Below, one piece after another: positions 1-6,771 of a DNA stretch of 17,947 bases. Below the pieces are notes generated by a model. That model was not told where the DNA came from. It saw only the letters and a program-made list of their open reading frames with translations, and ran no database searches. The stretch is from contig JBEKVE010000049.1 of NCBI GenBank assembly GCA_049514335.1, positions 1 to 17,947 of the forward strand. The letters run 5' to 3'. Origin of the DNA: JBEKVE01 sp049514335 (GTDB lineage: Bacteria; Actinomycetota; Acidimicrobiia; Acidimicrobiales; UBA8190). The position numbers and the translations under genes were made by a program. Each line of letters opens with the position of its first letter. The stretch's first letter is position 1.

Positions 1-1
1 C

Positions 2-532
2 GACTGGGAGGTCGCCTCGTTCTTCATCCTTCTGGCCGTGGCCGGCAACGAGACGACGCGTAACGCCATCAGCCACGGGTTGTGGATGCTCACCGAGCAC
101 CCCGACCAGCGTGCGGCCTGGATGGACGACTTCGACACCGTGGCCCCGACGGCCGTGGACGAGATCGTCCGCTGGGCCTCCCCGGTGATCTTCATGCGCC
201 GGACCGTGACCGCGCCCACCACCCTGTCCGGCCACGACTTCGTCGAGGGGGACAAGGTCCTCCTCTTCTACAACTCCGCCAACCGGGACGAGGACGTCTT
301 CGACGACCCCCAGCGCTTCGACGTGCGGCGCAGCCCGAACCCCCACGTCGGGTTCGGCGCCGCGGGACCGCACTTCTGCCTCGGTGCCCACCTGGCCCGG
401 CGCGAGATCACGGTCATGTACAGAGAGCTGTTCCGCCACGTCCCCGACATCCGCGCCGTCGGGGAACCGGACCGCTTGCGGTCGAACTTCATCAACGGCA
501 TCAAGCACCTGCCCTGCGCCTTCTCGGCCTGA
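2..532 (+). CDS. Cytochrome P450, CYP124-like, 3' part
   Basis: The gene is cut by the window's left edge; 176 C-terminal residues remain, read in frame from position 2. Visible hallmarks are the I-helix oxygen-binding motif AGNETTR (from position 41), the K-helix ExxR as EIVR (161-172), and the haem-ligand loop FGAAGPHFCLG with its cysteine at 377-379. The segments PTAVDEIVRWASPV, SANRDE and NPHVGFG, and the NGIKHLP tail, closely resemble CYP124 and the related CYP125 of mycobacteria as I remember them. Those enzymes hydroxylate the terminal carbon of methyl-branched lipids and of cholestenone side chains, using ferredoxin and NAD(P)H. The P450 identity is secure. The CYP124-like substrate class is inferred from motif similarity. 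The gene ends 11 bp before the next P450, so the two are probably cotranscribed. Confidence 0.95.
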   Translation, partial: DWEVASFFILLAVAGNETTRNAISHGLWMLTEHPDQRAAWMDDFDTVAPTAVDEIVRWASPVIFMRRTVTAPTTLSGHDFVEGDKVLLFYNSANRDEDVFDDPQRFDVRRSPNPHVGFGAAGPHFCLGAHLARREITVMYRELFRHVPDIRAVGEPDRLRSNFINGIKHLPCAFSA

Positions 533-543
533 GCACTGACGCC

Positions 544-1809
544 GTGCCCGGATCCTCCGCCACGCTTCGCTACGACCCGTTCGACCCCGAAGGATGGCGC
601 GATCCGTACCCGCTCTACGAGCGGCTGCGAGAAGAGGACCCCGTCCACCACGTCGCCGGCGGTGCGCGCCGCTCCGACCCCGGCGCGGTGGCACGCGCCG
701 ACGGCAGGCAGGGGGCGACGGGGGCTCGTCGGGGCGGACGCGAATTCTGGGTGCTGTCGCGTTTCGAGCACGTGTTCGGCGCCGCCACCGACACCGCCAC
801 GTACTCCTCGGCGCAAGGCCTCACGTTCGAGGACGACGAGATCGCCGCACTGGGGCTGCTGCCCACGATGGTGATGATGGACCGTCCGGCGCACACCGGG
901 TACCGGCGGCTCGTGAACCGCGCCTTCACGCCGCGCCAGGTGGCGGGTCTCGAACCGGCGGTGCGCACCTTCGTGCGTGACCGCATCGCCCACATCGCCG
1001 AGGCCGGGTCCGCTGACTGGGTGGCCGAGATCGCCGGCACGCTCCCCGGCTTCGTGGTGGCCACGTTCCTGGGTGTGCCCGACAGCGATCTCGGGGTCTT
1101 CTCGCAGTGGTCAAGTGCGATCGTGCAGGCCAACGCGGCGGGAAGTGTCATGGGCGCGGCGCAAGCCGTGGGCGACCTCTACCGCTACTTCACCGAGCTC
1201 GCCCGGTGGCGCCGTGACAGTCCCGGTGACGACCTGGTCTCCACCCTGGTGGTGTCCGACATCGACGGGCGGCCCGTCACGGTGGAGGAGATCCTCGGGT
1301 TCTGCTTCGTCATGGTGGCCGGGGGTAACGACACCGCCACCGGGCTTCTCGGGCACACAGCCGCCCTCCTCACCGAGTTCCGCGACGAGCGGCGGCGCCT
1401 GCAGGGGGACCGCGCCCTCCTCTCCGGCGCGGTGGAGGAGCTGCTGCGCTTCACCTCGCCCGTGCAGGGCCTGTCGCGCACCACGACGCGCCCCGTCGAG
1501 GTGGACGGGGTGCCCATCCCCCAAGGCGCGAAGGTCCATCTGCTCTACGGCGCCGCCAACCGCGACCCCCGGGAGTTCGGGCCCGGTGCCGACCGGCTCG
1601 ACGTGACCCGTCGGGTCGAGCGCATGCTCGCCTTCGGCTCGGGACCGCATCACTGCCTGGGTGCGGCCGCCGCCCGCCTGCAGGGCCGCGTCGTGCTCGA
1701 GGAGCTGCTCGCTGCACTGCCGGACTTCGTGGCCGACGGGTCGGAGGGCGTCCTCGCCCCCGGGCCCTTCACGCGCCGCTACGACAGCCTGCCCATCGCG
1801 GCGCGCTGA
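544..1809 (+). CDS. Cytochrome P450, family uncertain
   Basis: A complete 421-residue P450, of usual length for bacterial soluble P450s. The start is GTG 544, 11 bp after the previous stop; upstream in-frame codons are a shadow of the first P450. Motifs are the I-helix AGGNDTAT (residues 259-266), ExxR as ELLR (299-302), and the haem loop FGSGPHHCLG with Cys371. The acid-alcohol pair of the I helix reads D-T in place of the E-T of the upstream P450, and overall sequence differs, so this is another family and not a recent duplicate. Substrate is unknown; the location suggests a linked lipid or terpenoid oxidation. An odd feature is an Arg/Gly/Ala-rich insert at about residues 38-66, where related P450s normally have a short turn between EDPV and FWVLSRF. 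No redox partner gene is visible nearby. Confidence 0.95.
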   Translation: MPGSSATLRYDPFDPEGWRDPYPLYERLREEDPVHHVAGGARRSDPGAVARADGRQGATGARRGGREFWVLSRFEHVFGAATDTATYSSAQGLTFEDDEIAALGLLPTMVMMDRPAHTGYRRLVNRAFTPRQVAGLEPAVRTFVRDRIAHIAEAGSADWVAEIAGTLPGFVVATFLGVPDSDLGVFSQWSSAIVQANAAGSVMGAAQAVGDLYRYFTELARWRRDSPGDDLVSTLVVSDIDGRPVTVEEILGFCFVMVAGGNDTATGLLGHTAALLTEFRDERRRLQGDRALLSGAVEELLRFTSPVQGLSRTTTRPVEVDGVPIPQGAKVHLLYGAANRDPREFGPGADRLDVTRRVERMLAFGSGPHHCLGAAAARLQGRVVLEELLAALPDFVADGSEGVLAPGPFTRRYDSLPIAAR

Positions 1810-1836
1810 CCGGCGCCCGGCGACCCCGCACCACGG

Positions 1837-1842
1837 TACGCT
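1837..1842 (+). promoter_or_regulatory. Putative -10 box, leaderless mRNA for the FDOR/PPOX gene
   Basis: TACGCT lies 7 nt before the ATG at 1850. This places the expected transcription start at or next to the start codon, as in actinobacterial leaderless messages. No Shine-Dalgarno sequence is present to offer another explanation. No clear -35 box is seen. Confidence 0.5.
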
Positions 1843-1849
1843 CGCCTCG

Positions 1850-2416
1850 ATGAGCGACGACCAGGGGAACGGGACGGGCACGACACCGTCGGCAGGCACG
1901 ACACCGTCGGCAGGCGCGACGCCGTCGGGCCAGATGGGACACGGGGTCAACCAGCGGTCACAGATTCGCATGACCCCGGAGGAGATCGACGCCTTCCTGG
2001 CGGAGCGGCGACCGGTGACGCTGTGCTCGGTCAACCACGACGGGTCCATCCACGCCGTGGCCATGTGGTACGGGTTCCTGGACGGCATGCTCGCCTTCGA
2101 GACCAAGGCCAAGTCGCAGAAGGCGCAGAACCTGCGGCGCGAGGCGCGCATGACGTGCATGGCGGAGGACGGCGACTACTACGAGGAGCTGCGCGGCGTC
2201 GAGCTCGTCGGCACCGCCGAATTCATCGACGACCCCGACCGCATGTTCGCGTTGGGCGTCGACCTGTTCGAGCGCTACTACGGGACCTACACCGAAGAGC
2301 TCCGGCCTTTCGTGGAGACCATGCTCCACAAGCGCGTGGTGATCGCCCTGCACGTGGAGCGCACCGTGTCGTGGGACCACCGCAAGCTGGGCCTGCCCTC
2401 CACTCGCCCCGGCTGA
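1850..2416 (+). CDS. PPOX-fold (FDOR-type) flavin/F420-binding protein
   Basis: 188 residues from ATG 1850. Residues 41-160 match the split beta-barrel of the pyridoxamine-phosphate-oxidase/FDOR superfamily: an N-terminal helix (TPEEIDAFL), strand pattern VTLCSVNHDGSIHAVAMWY, then ETKAKSQKAQNLRR, where phosphate or cofactor binding usually lies, and the strand VELVGTAEF. In actinobacteria this group includes F420H2-, FMN- and haem-binding reductases or oxygenases; which cofactor is used here cannot be read from sequence. The first 30 or so residues are a Thr/Pro/Ser/Ala/Gly linker containing tandem TTPSAG units and are probably disordered. A shorter start at Met29 is possible, but the -10 box position favours ATG 1850. 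It follows the P450 by 40 bp and may supply redox or detoxifying chemistry to that block, which is inference. Confidence 0.85.
   Translation: MSDDQGNGTGTTPSAGTTPSAGATPSGQMGHGVNQRSQIRMTPEEIDAFLAERRPVTLCSVNHDGSIHAVAMWYGFLDGMLAFETKAKSQKAQNLRREARMTCMAEDGDYYEELRGVELVGTAEFIDDPDRMFALGVDLFERYYGTYTEELRPFVETMLHKRVVIALHVERTVSWDHRKLGLPSTRPG
1880..1929 (+). repeat. 18-bp tandem repeat inside the FDOR/PPOX gene
   Basis: Two exact 18-bp units, each starting ACGACACCG, lie at 1880-1897 and 1898-1915, followed by a degenerate third copy at 1916-1929. They keep the reading frame and encode TTPSAG-type hexapeptides. The repeat suggests replication slippage in a flexible N-terminal linker. Confidence 0.9.
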
Positions 2417-2480
2417 CACCGGCCGTCCGGGCGCTCCCGGCGCCGCAGCTCGAAGGACCTGGTCAGGGAGCGGGCCTCAC

Positions 2481-2494
2481 TGGAACACGTTTCA
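2481..2494 (+). promoter_or_regulatory. KstR-like operator (TnnAACnnGTTnnA)
   Basis: The 14-mer TGGAACACGTTTCA matches every fixed position of the KstR consensus TnnAACnnGTTnnA. It is a near-perfect inverted repeat: only two of its seven paired positions are mismatched. It sits in the 111-bp gap upstream of the SDR gene and ends 19 bp before the putative -10 box TACTGT (2514-2519), overlapping where the -35 element should be. KstR is the TetR-family repressor of cholesterol and lipid catabolism in mycobacteria and rhodococci; its ligands are sterol-derived CoA thioesters. No kstR gene is in the window. Another TetR-family regulator with a similar site is possible. Confidence 0.65.
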
Positions 2495-2513
2495 TCTTCC
2501 GGCCCCGCTGCGC

Positions 2514-2519
2514 TACTGT
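2514..2519 (+). promoter_or_regulatory. Putative -10 box, leaderless mRNA for the SDR gene
   Basis: TACTGT lies 8 nt before GTG 2528, so transcription would begin at or within a base or two of the start codon. There is no ribosome-binding sequence upstream. The adjacent KstR-like site would block polymerase here. Confidence 0.6.
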
Positions 2520-2527
2520 CGGCGCCC

Positions 2528-3313
2528 GTGATCCTGGACCGGTTCCGCCTCACCGATCGAGCCGCCATCGTGACCGGCGCCGGGCGCGGCATCGGTGCCG
2601 CCACGGCCGTGGCGCTGGCCGAGGCCGGCGCAGACGTGGTCATCACCGCCCGCACCGAGTCACAGCTCGGGGAGGTGGCGGCCCGGATCGAGGCCGCCGG
2701 GCGCCGAGCCGCGGTGGTCCCCGCCGATCTCTCCGACCTCGACATCATGGCCCAGTTGGTCGAGGTGGCGACCGCCACCTTCGGACGGCTCGACGTCGTG
2801 GTGAACAACCACGGGGGTTGGATGCCCCGTCCCCTGCTGGAGGTGTCACCCGGCCATCTCGAGCGGGCGTTCCGCTACAACGTGGGCAGCGCCCACGCCC
2901 TCATCCGCGCCGCGGTCCCGGTCATGTTGGACGGTGACGGCGGCGCGGTGGTGAACATCTCGTCCATGGCGGGACGGGTGGCGCCGCGCGGCTTCACCGC
3001 CTACGGCACCGCCAAGGCCGCCCTGTCGCACTACACCCGCCTGGCGGCGGCCGAGCTCGCCCCCCGCATCCGGGTGAACGCCATTGCCGTGGGCACCATC
3101 GCCACCTCGGCCGTGGAGGTCGTGGTGCAGGACGCGGCCATGCTGGCCTTCGTCGAGGAGACGGCCCTGGTGGGGCGCATCGGCCAGCCCGAGGACATCG
3201 CCGCGGCGGTGCTCTACCTCGCCTCACCCGCCGGGGACTTCGTGACCGGGAAGGTGTTCGAGGTGGACGGAGGCGCCGAGCGGCCCCAGGTCGACCTGGG
3301 CGGCATGTCGTGA
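2528..3313 (+). CDS. Short-chain dehydrogenase/reductase (SDR)
   Basis: 261 residues, the standard length of classical SDRs. The Rossmann cofactor loop is TGAGRGIG (residues 16-23), the stabilising NNAG motif reads NNHGG (93-97), and the catalytic set is Ser146, Tyr159 and Lys163 (YGTAK). The C-terminal FEVDGG is typical. The residues after the second strand (ITART) would allow NADP or NAD. It should oxidise or reduce a hydroxyl/keto group; an alcohol produced by the neighbouring P450s or a hydroxyacyl-CoA is a reasonable guess, supported by the KstR-like operator upstream. The start GTG 2528 is chosen because it follows the -10 box at leaderless spacing. Its stop overlaps the GTG of the next gene (GTGA at 3310-3313), so the two should be made together. 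Confidence 0.95.
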   Translation: MILDRFRLTDRAAIVTGAGRGIGAATAVALAEAGADVVITARTESQLGEVAARIEAAGRRAAVVPADLSDLDIMAQLVEVATATFGRLDVVVNNHGGWMPRPLLEVSPGHLERAFRYNVGSAHALIRAAVPVMLDGDGGAVVNISSMAGRVAPRGFTAYGTAKAALSHYTRLAAAELAPRIRVNAIAVGTIATSAVEVVVQDAAMLAFVEETALVGRIGQPEDIAAAVLYLASPAGDFVTGKVFEVDGGAERPQVDLGGMS

Positions 3314-4377
3314 CGTACCGCGTGGTGGTGTGGGGGACGGGCAACGTGGGGCGCAATGCCCTGGCCGGCATCGACGCCCGGCCCGACCTCGAGCTCGTCG
3401 GGGTGTGGGTGTCGAATCCCGACAAGGTGGGACGCGACGCCGGCGACCTGGCCGGGCTGGGGCGGCGTCTCGGCGTGGCCGCCTCCGACGACGCCGATGC
3501 CCTCCTGGCGCTGCACCCCGACTGTGTGGTGCACACCGCCATGGCCGACAACCGCCTGACCGAGGCGCTCGCCGACCTGGAGCGGCTCCTCGCCGCCGGG
3601 ACGAACGTGGTGTCGAGCGGTCCGGTGTTCCTGCAGTACCCCGAGGGCGTCGTGCCCGACGCCATGACGGCCCCGCTGCGCAGCGCGGCCGAGCGGGCCG
3701 GTGTGACGCTGTGGGTGAACGGCATCGACCCCGGGTTCGCCAACGACTGGCTCCCCCTCGTCGTCACCGGGATCAGCGAGCGCGTGGACGAGGTGCGCTG
3801 CCTCGAGATCCTCAACTACGCCACCTACGACCAGGCCCTCGTGATCTTCGACATCATGGGGTTCGGCCGCGAGCTCGACGACCTCCCCATGCTCCTCATG
3901 CCCGGGGTCCTGACCATGGCCTGGGGCAGCGTGGTGCGCCAGATCGCCGCCGGCCTGGGCGTCGAGCTCGACGCGGTGGAAGAGCACTACGAGCGTCTCC
4001 CCGCCACGGAGGACTTCGACATCGCCTCCGGCACCATCCGCAAGGGCACGGCGGCGGGCCTGCGGTTCGAGGTGCGGGGCATGATCGGGGGCACGCCCCG
4101 CATCGTCCTCGAGCACGTGACCCGGCTGGCCGACCACATCGGCCCCGACTGGCCCCAGCCGCTCGGCCAGGGCGGCTACCGGGTGGTCGTGCGCGGTGAG
4201 CCGAACTACACCGTGGACCTGCAGCTGGTGGGGAGCGACGGCGACCACAACACCGGCGGTCTCAAGGCCACGGCCATGCGTCTGGTCAACGCCGTCCCCG
4301 CCGTCATCGAGGCACGGCCCGGACTCATCACCGCGTTGGATCTTCCGCTCGTCACCGGCCGGGGCCTGTTGCGCTGA
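3310..4377 (+). CDS. DapB-fold NAD(P)-dependent dehydrogenase
   Basis: 355 residues. The N-terminal Rossmann motif GTGNVG (residues 9-14) follows a strand VVVW. The body resembles the actinobacterial 'dihydrodipicolinate reductase-like / NAD(P)H-dependent amine dehydrogenase' family, which also includes 2,4-diaminopentanoate dehydrogenase. It is much longer than true DapB (about 245-270 residues) and lacks DapB's lysine-pathway context, so I do not assign dapB. The motif NGIDPGFANDWLP in the middle is characteristic of this longer family as I recall it. The GTG start overlaps the SDR stop. The gene is the last plus-strand member before a hairpin and convergent genes. Substrate is unknown; coupling to an SDR under a KstR-like site suggests lipid or sterol metabolism, which is inference. 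Confidence 0.85.
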   Translation: MTYRVVVWGTGNVGRNALAGIDARPDLELVGVWVSNPDKVGRDAGDLAGLGRRLGVAASDDADALLALHPDCVVHTAMADNRLTEALADLERLLAAGTNVVSSGPVFLQYPEGVVPDAMTAPLRSAAERAGVTLWVNGIDPGFANDWLPLVVTGISERVDEVRCLEILNYATYDQALVIFDIMGFGRELDDLPMLLMPGVLTMAWGSVVRQIAAGLGVELDAVEEHYERLPATEDFDIASGTIRKGTAAGLRFEVRGMIGGTPRIVLEHVTRLADHIGPDWPQPLGQGGYRVVVRGEPNYTVDLQLVGSDGDHNTGGLKATAMRLVNAVPAVIEARPGLITALDLPLVTGRGLLR

Positions 4378-4383
4378 CCGCCG

Positions 4384-4406
4384 GCGCGACGCTCAGCGCG
4401 TCGCGC
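4384..4406. terminator. Hairpin between convergent genes, putative bidirectional terminator
   Basis: A perfect 9-bp stem (GCGCGACGC at 4384-4392, GCGTCGCGC at 4398-4406) with a 5-nt loop TCAGC. It fills almost the whole 29-bp gap between the convergent stops at 4377 and 4407. No U-tract follows on either strand, as is common for high-GC actinobacterial terminators. Confidence 0.65.
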
Positions 4407-4772
4407 TCAGAGCGCGGCGCCACCGGCGTCGCGTTGGTGCTCGGCGATCAGACGCGAAACGAGCTGGCGCGACACGCTGAAGGCTCGCCCTGCCTCGGCC
4501 ATCGACGCGCCCTCTTCCACGGCGCCAAAGAGCAGCGCCACCCTGGACCGGTGCCGCGCCCCGGCGAACTGGTCGAGCGCGTCGGTGAGCTCGGGCCGAA
4601 GCCGTGACGCACCGACTCGCTCCAGCGCCTCGATGGTGGGCGCACCCCCGGCGATGAGGGCATCGAGCTCCACCGTGGCCTGGCCGTACTCGAGCAGGGC
4701 GATCCTCAGGTTCTCCGAACACTCCACCAGTTCGCGGAGCCGGTCGGGAATCTCGTCCCTGGCCGTCGGCAT
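4407..4772 (-). CDS. Small helix-turn-helix protein
   Basis: 121 residues. Start ATG 4772 is chosen because GGGGG (4783-4779) lies 6 nt upstream; a longer frame to 4850 would run through the -10 box TACACT. The N-terminal two thirds are helical and charged (ELVECSENLRIALLEYG). The C-terminal segment at about residues 88-110 (EGASMAEAGRAFSVSRQLVSRL) has the spacing of a helix-turn-helix of the homeodomain-like/resolvase type, with AFSVSRQLVSRL as turn and recognition helix. No ligand or effector domain is seen, so it may be a simple DNA-binding regulator, possibly self-regulating or acting on the divergent PAS gene. I do not recognise a named family. Confidence 0.7.
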   Translation of the reverse strand: MPTARDEIPDRLRELVECSENLRIALLEYGQATVELDALIAGGAPTIEALERVGASRLRPELTDALDQFAGARHRSRVALLFGAVEEGASMAEAGRAFSVSRQLVSRLIAEHQRDAGGAAL

Positions 4773-4813
4773 GCGAAACCCCCATGGTGGTGACCGCCGC
4801 ACGTGCGCTTTCA

Positions 4814-4819
4814 AGTGTA
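4814..4819 (-). promoter_or_regulatory. Putative -10 box for the helix-turn-helix gene
   Basis: On the minus strand TACACT (4819-4814) is followed by a leader of about 35 nt that ends in a GGGGG ribosome site before ATG 4772. No convincing -35 is present at 16-18 bp. Confidence 0.45.
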
Positions 4820-4870
4820 GATCGAAGGCCCACGCAACAGCACCCGACACGTCCCCTTCGTCCTCGGCCG

Positions 4871-4902
4871 CCCGCCGGCATCCCCGCCGGCATCCCGCCG
4901 GC
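4871..4902 (+). repeat. 12-bp direct repeats in the divergent intergenic region
   Basis: CCCGCCGGCATC occurs exactly at 4871-4882 and 4883-4894, followed by a partial third copy (CCGCCGGC, 4895-4902). Each copy holds the self-complementary GCCGGC. It lies between the two divergent promoters (4819 and 5014). It could be an operator array or slippage of GC-rich DNA. The rest of the 253-bp gap (4773-5025) shows only the two -10 boxes. Confidence 0.7.
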
Positions 4903-5013
4903 CCAACGCCGGGCCGTGCCCGCCGTTTGCTCCGGTGGACCGCGCCAGCGGGGCGCTCCGAGGGAGCCGGCAGGCGCTCCGGCGAGGGCGGGGCGACGAT
5001 CCGGGGCGATCAC

Positions 5014-5019
5014 TAGGCT
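5014..5019 (+). promoter_or_regulatory. Putative -10 box, leaderless mRNA for the PAS gene
   Basis: TAGGCT ends 6 nt before GTG 5026, matching the leaderless geometry seen at 1837 and 2514. No -35 is obvious and no Shine-Dalgarno sequence is present. Confidence 0.5.
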
Positions 5020-5025
5020 GGCCGC

Positions 5026-5430
5026 GTGGAGGCCGACAGGCACAGAAGCGTCCTCGTGATCCTGGCGCGGGAGCTCGCCAGCAACGTGGCCACGCCCATG
5101 TTCGTGGTGGACGTGCACGGCGTGTTGGTCTTCTACAACGAGGCCGCCGAAGCACTGCTGGGGCAGAGCTTCGCGGTAACGGGACCCATCGGGCCCGACC
5201 AATGGGGCGGGAAGATGTTCCAGCCCGAGGATCTCGACGGCAACCCCATCACGGTCAACGACCTGCCGCTGGCCGAGACCCTGGGCCAGCGCCGCCCCGC
5301 GCACGCGCGCTTTCGGATCACCGGCCTCGACGGCGTGAAGCGCACCATCGAGGCGACCGCCCTTCCTTTGTTCGCGACCGTCGACGACCTGGCCGGCGCC
5401 TTGTCGGTCTTCTGGGAGGAGAAGGGGTGA
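5026..5430 (+). CDS. Stand-alone PAS-domain protein
   Basis: 134 residues consisting almost only of one PAS domain: a short N-terminal helix, then TPMFVVDVHGVLVFYNEAAEALLG (residues about 23-46, the canonical PAS A/B strands and C helix), a variable loop with the acidic PEDLDGNPI segment typical of PAS proteins, and closing strands FRITGLDGVKRTIEATALPL and LAGALSVFWE. There is no kinase, GGDEF or DNA-binding output domain, so output must be through a partner. The stop TGA lies inside the GTG start of the downstream hydrolase (GTGA at 5427-5430), which suggests that partner. The PAS ligand (haem, flavin, small molecule) cannot be told. Confidence 0.85.
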   Translation: MEADRHRSVLVILARELASNVATPMFVVDVHGVLVFYNEAAEALLGQSFAVTGPIGPDQWGGKMFQPEDLDGNPITVNDLPLAETLGQRRPAHARFRITGLDGVKRTIEATALPLFATVDDLAGALSVFWEEKG

Positions 5431-6329
5431 GAGCCCGCGTGTGGGGCTGCCGCGGTTCGCTGCCCGCACCGGGACCGGAGACCGTCCGCTACGGCGGCAA
5501 CACGTCGTGCGTCGAAGTGCGCGTCGACGAGGGAACGGCCATCGTCCTCGACGCCGGTTCGGGGATGCGTCCCCTCGGCCACAGCCTGGCCGCCGAGGGG
5601 ATCGACGTGGTCCATGTCCTTCTCACCCACCTGCACCTCGACCACCTCCAGGGGTTGGCCTTCTTCCTCCCCTTCTGGTCGGGGGACACCGAGCTGCACA
5701 TCTGGGGCCCACCGTCGCCCACCTACAGCCTGGCCGAGCGGGTGGCGTCCTACGTCTCGCCACCGCTGTTCCCCATCCCCCTGTCCGACGTGCCGTCGCG
5801 GCCGGTGTTCCACGACGTCCCCGACGAGCCGTGGATGATCGGATCGACCACGGTGGAGGGGCACGCCGTGGTGCACCAGGGCCCGACCATGGGCTTCCGC
5901 CTCACCGCCCACGCCAGGACCCTCGCCTACATCCCCGACCACGAGCCGTCGCTCGGCGTCGACCTGCGCCGCGTCGAACGGGAATGGATGTCCGGCTACC
6001 GGGTGGCGCAAGGAGCCGACGTCTTGATGCACGACACCCAGTACGCCGAAGTCGAGTACGACGACCACGTCGGCTGGGGCCACTCGAGCGTCGACCACGC
6101 CGCCACGTTCGCCGCCGCCGCCGAGGTCGACCGCCTGGTCATGTTCCACCACGATCCGGGCCACTCCGACGCCGAGCTCGAGTCCATGCTGGTCACCGCC
6201 CGGGCCACGTGGACCGGCGACGTGGCCCCCGTGCTGGCGGCGGAGGGAATGGTGATCGACCTCGACGCCGCCGGCGTCACCGTCGACGACTCGGCCGTTC
6301 CGGCGGCGGCGGTGCCGTCGCCGGACTGA
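5427..6329 (+). CDS. Metallo-beta-lactamase-fold hydrolase (phosphodiesterase-like)
   Basis: 300 residues from GTG 5427. The N-terminus WGCRGSLPAPGPETVRYGGN is the signature of an MBL subfamily near PhnP and cyclic-nucleotide phosphodiesterases. Zinc ligands visible are H68-L-H70-L-D72-H73 (THLHLDH), an Asp in the MHDTQY segment and a His in the MFHHDP segment; GHSS lies between them. The active site therefore looks intact for two metals. It should hydrolyse a phosphodiester or similar bond in the cytoplasm; no signal peptide is present. Translational coupling to a single PAS domain suggests a sensed hydrolase activity, which is inference. It ends 13 bp before a convergent acetyltransferase. 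A longer frame reaching upstream to 4935 is only the shadow of the PAS gene. Confidence 0.9.
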   Translation: MRARVWGCRGSLPAPGPETVRYGGNTSCVEVRVDEGTAIVLDAGSGMRPLGHSLAAEGIDVVHVLLTHLHLDHLQGLAFFLPFWSGDTELHIWGPPSPTYSLAERVASYVSPPLFPIPLSDVPSRPVFHDVPDEPWMIGSTTVEGHAVVHQGPTMGFRLTAHARTLAYIPDHEPSLGVDLRRVEREWMSGYRVAQGADVLMHDTQYAEVEYDDHVGWGHSSVDHAATFAAAAEVDRLVMFHHDPGHSDAELESMLVTARATWTGDVAPVLAAEGMVIDLDAAGVTVDDSAVPAAAVPSPD

Positions 6330-6342
6330 GCGCCGGCGCCCG

Positions 6343-6771
6343 CTATCTCTGGTAGACGACGAACGACGTCCGACGCGCCACCTGGTCGTAGAGGGACCGG
6401 GCCGGCCCGTTGAATTCCTGGGTGTGCCAGTACACCCGGTCGGCGCCCCGGACGGCGGCTTCCGCCGCCACCGCCTCGATGAGGGCGCGCGCCACGCCGC
6501 TCCCCCGGGCGGACCGATCGACATAGAGGTCCTCGAGGTAGCAGTACCCGGACCGGCTCCACGTCGAGGGGTGCACGACGGCGTGGACGAGCCCGGTGAG
6601 CGCATCGCCGGCCTCGGCCACGTACCCGAACAACCCGTCGGCCTTGGCGCACAGCCGGTCGAAGGTGAAGGTGGTGGTGGCTTCGGGGAGCGTCTCGCGG
6701 TAGAAGTCGAGGTACCCGGCCCACAGCACCTGCCAGCGCTCCCGGTCGCCGGCGACGATGGGCCGTATCAC
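6343..6771 (-). CDS. GNAT-family N-acetyltransferase
   Basis: 142 residues. The acetyl-CoA pyrophosphate-binding loop is ARGSGVARAL (residues 88-97), preceded by the strand YLEDLYVD typical of motif A in GNATs; the late part, YWHTQEFNGPARSLYDQVA, matches motif B with its NxxAxxLY pattern. It should transfer an acetyl group from acetyl-CoA to a small-molecule amine or a protein; the acceptor is not predictable. The start GTG 6771 is chosen because it overlaps the stop of the upstream MFS gene (GTGA). A minus-strand TACCAT (6784-6779) also lies exactly 7 nt before it, so it could be expressed from its own leaderless promoter as well. Confidence 0.9.
   Translation of the reverse strand: MIRPIVAGDRERWQVLWAGYLDFYRETLPEATTTFTFDRLCAKADGLFGYVAEAGDALTGLVHAVVHPSTWSRSGYCYLEDLYVDRSARGSGVARALIEAVAAEAAVRGADRVYWHTQEFNGPARSLYDQVARRTSFVVYQR

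Noticed and set aside
1111..2160. 349-residue minus-strand frame with PADGVV-type repeats
   Set aside because: The repeats are the reverse complement of the TTPSAG linker repeats in the real plus-strand gene.
3214..4248. 344-residue minus-strand frame
   Set aside because: Antisense to the DapB-like gene; His/Val/Gly-rich shadow composition and no ribosome site.
3310..4377. dapB (lysine biosynthesis)
   Set aside because: The protein is about 90 residues too long for DapB and resembles the amine-dehydrogenase-like family; no lysine-pathway neighbours are present.
6330..6339. GCGCCGGCGC palindrome between convergent genes as a terminator
   Set aside because: Only 10 bp with too small a loop for a stable hairpin; such GC palindromes are expected by chance here.
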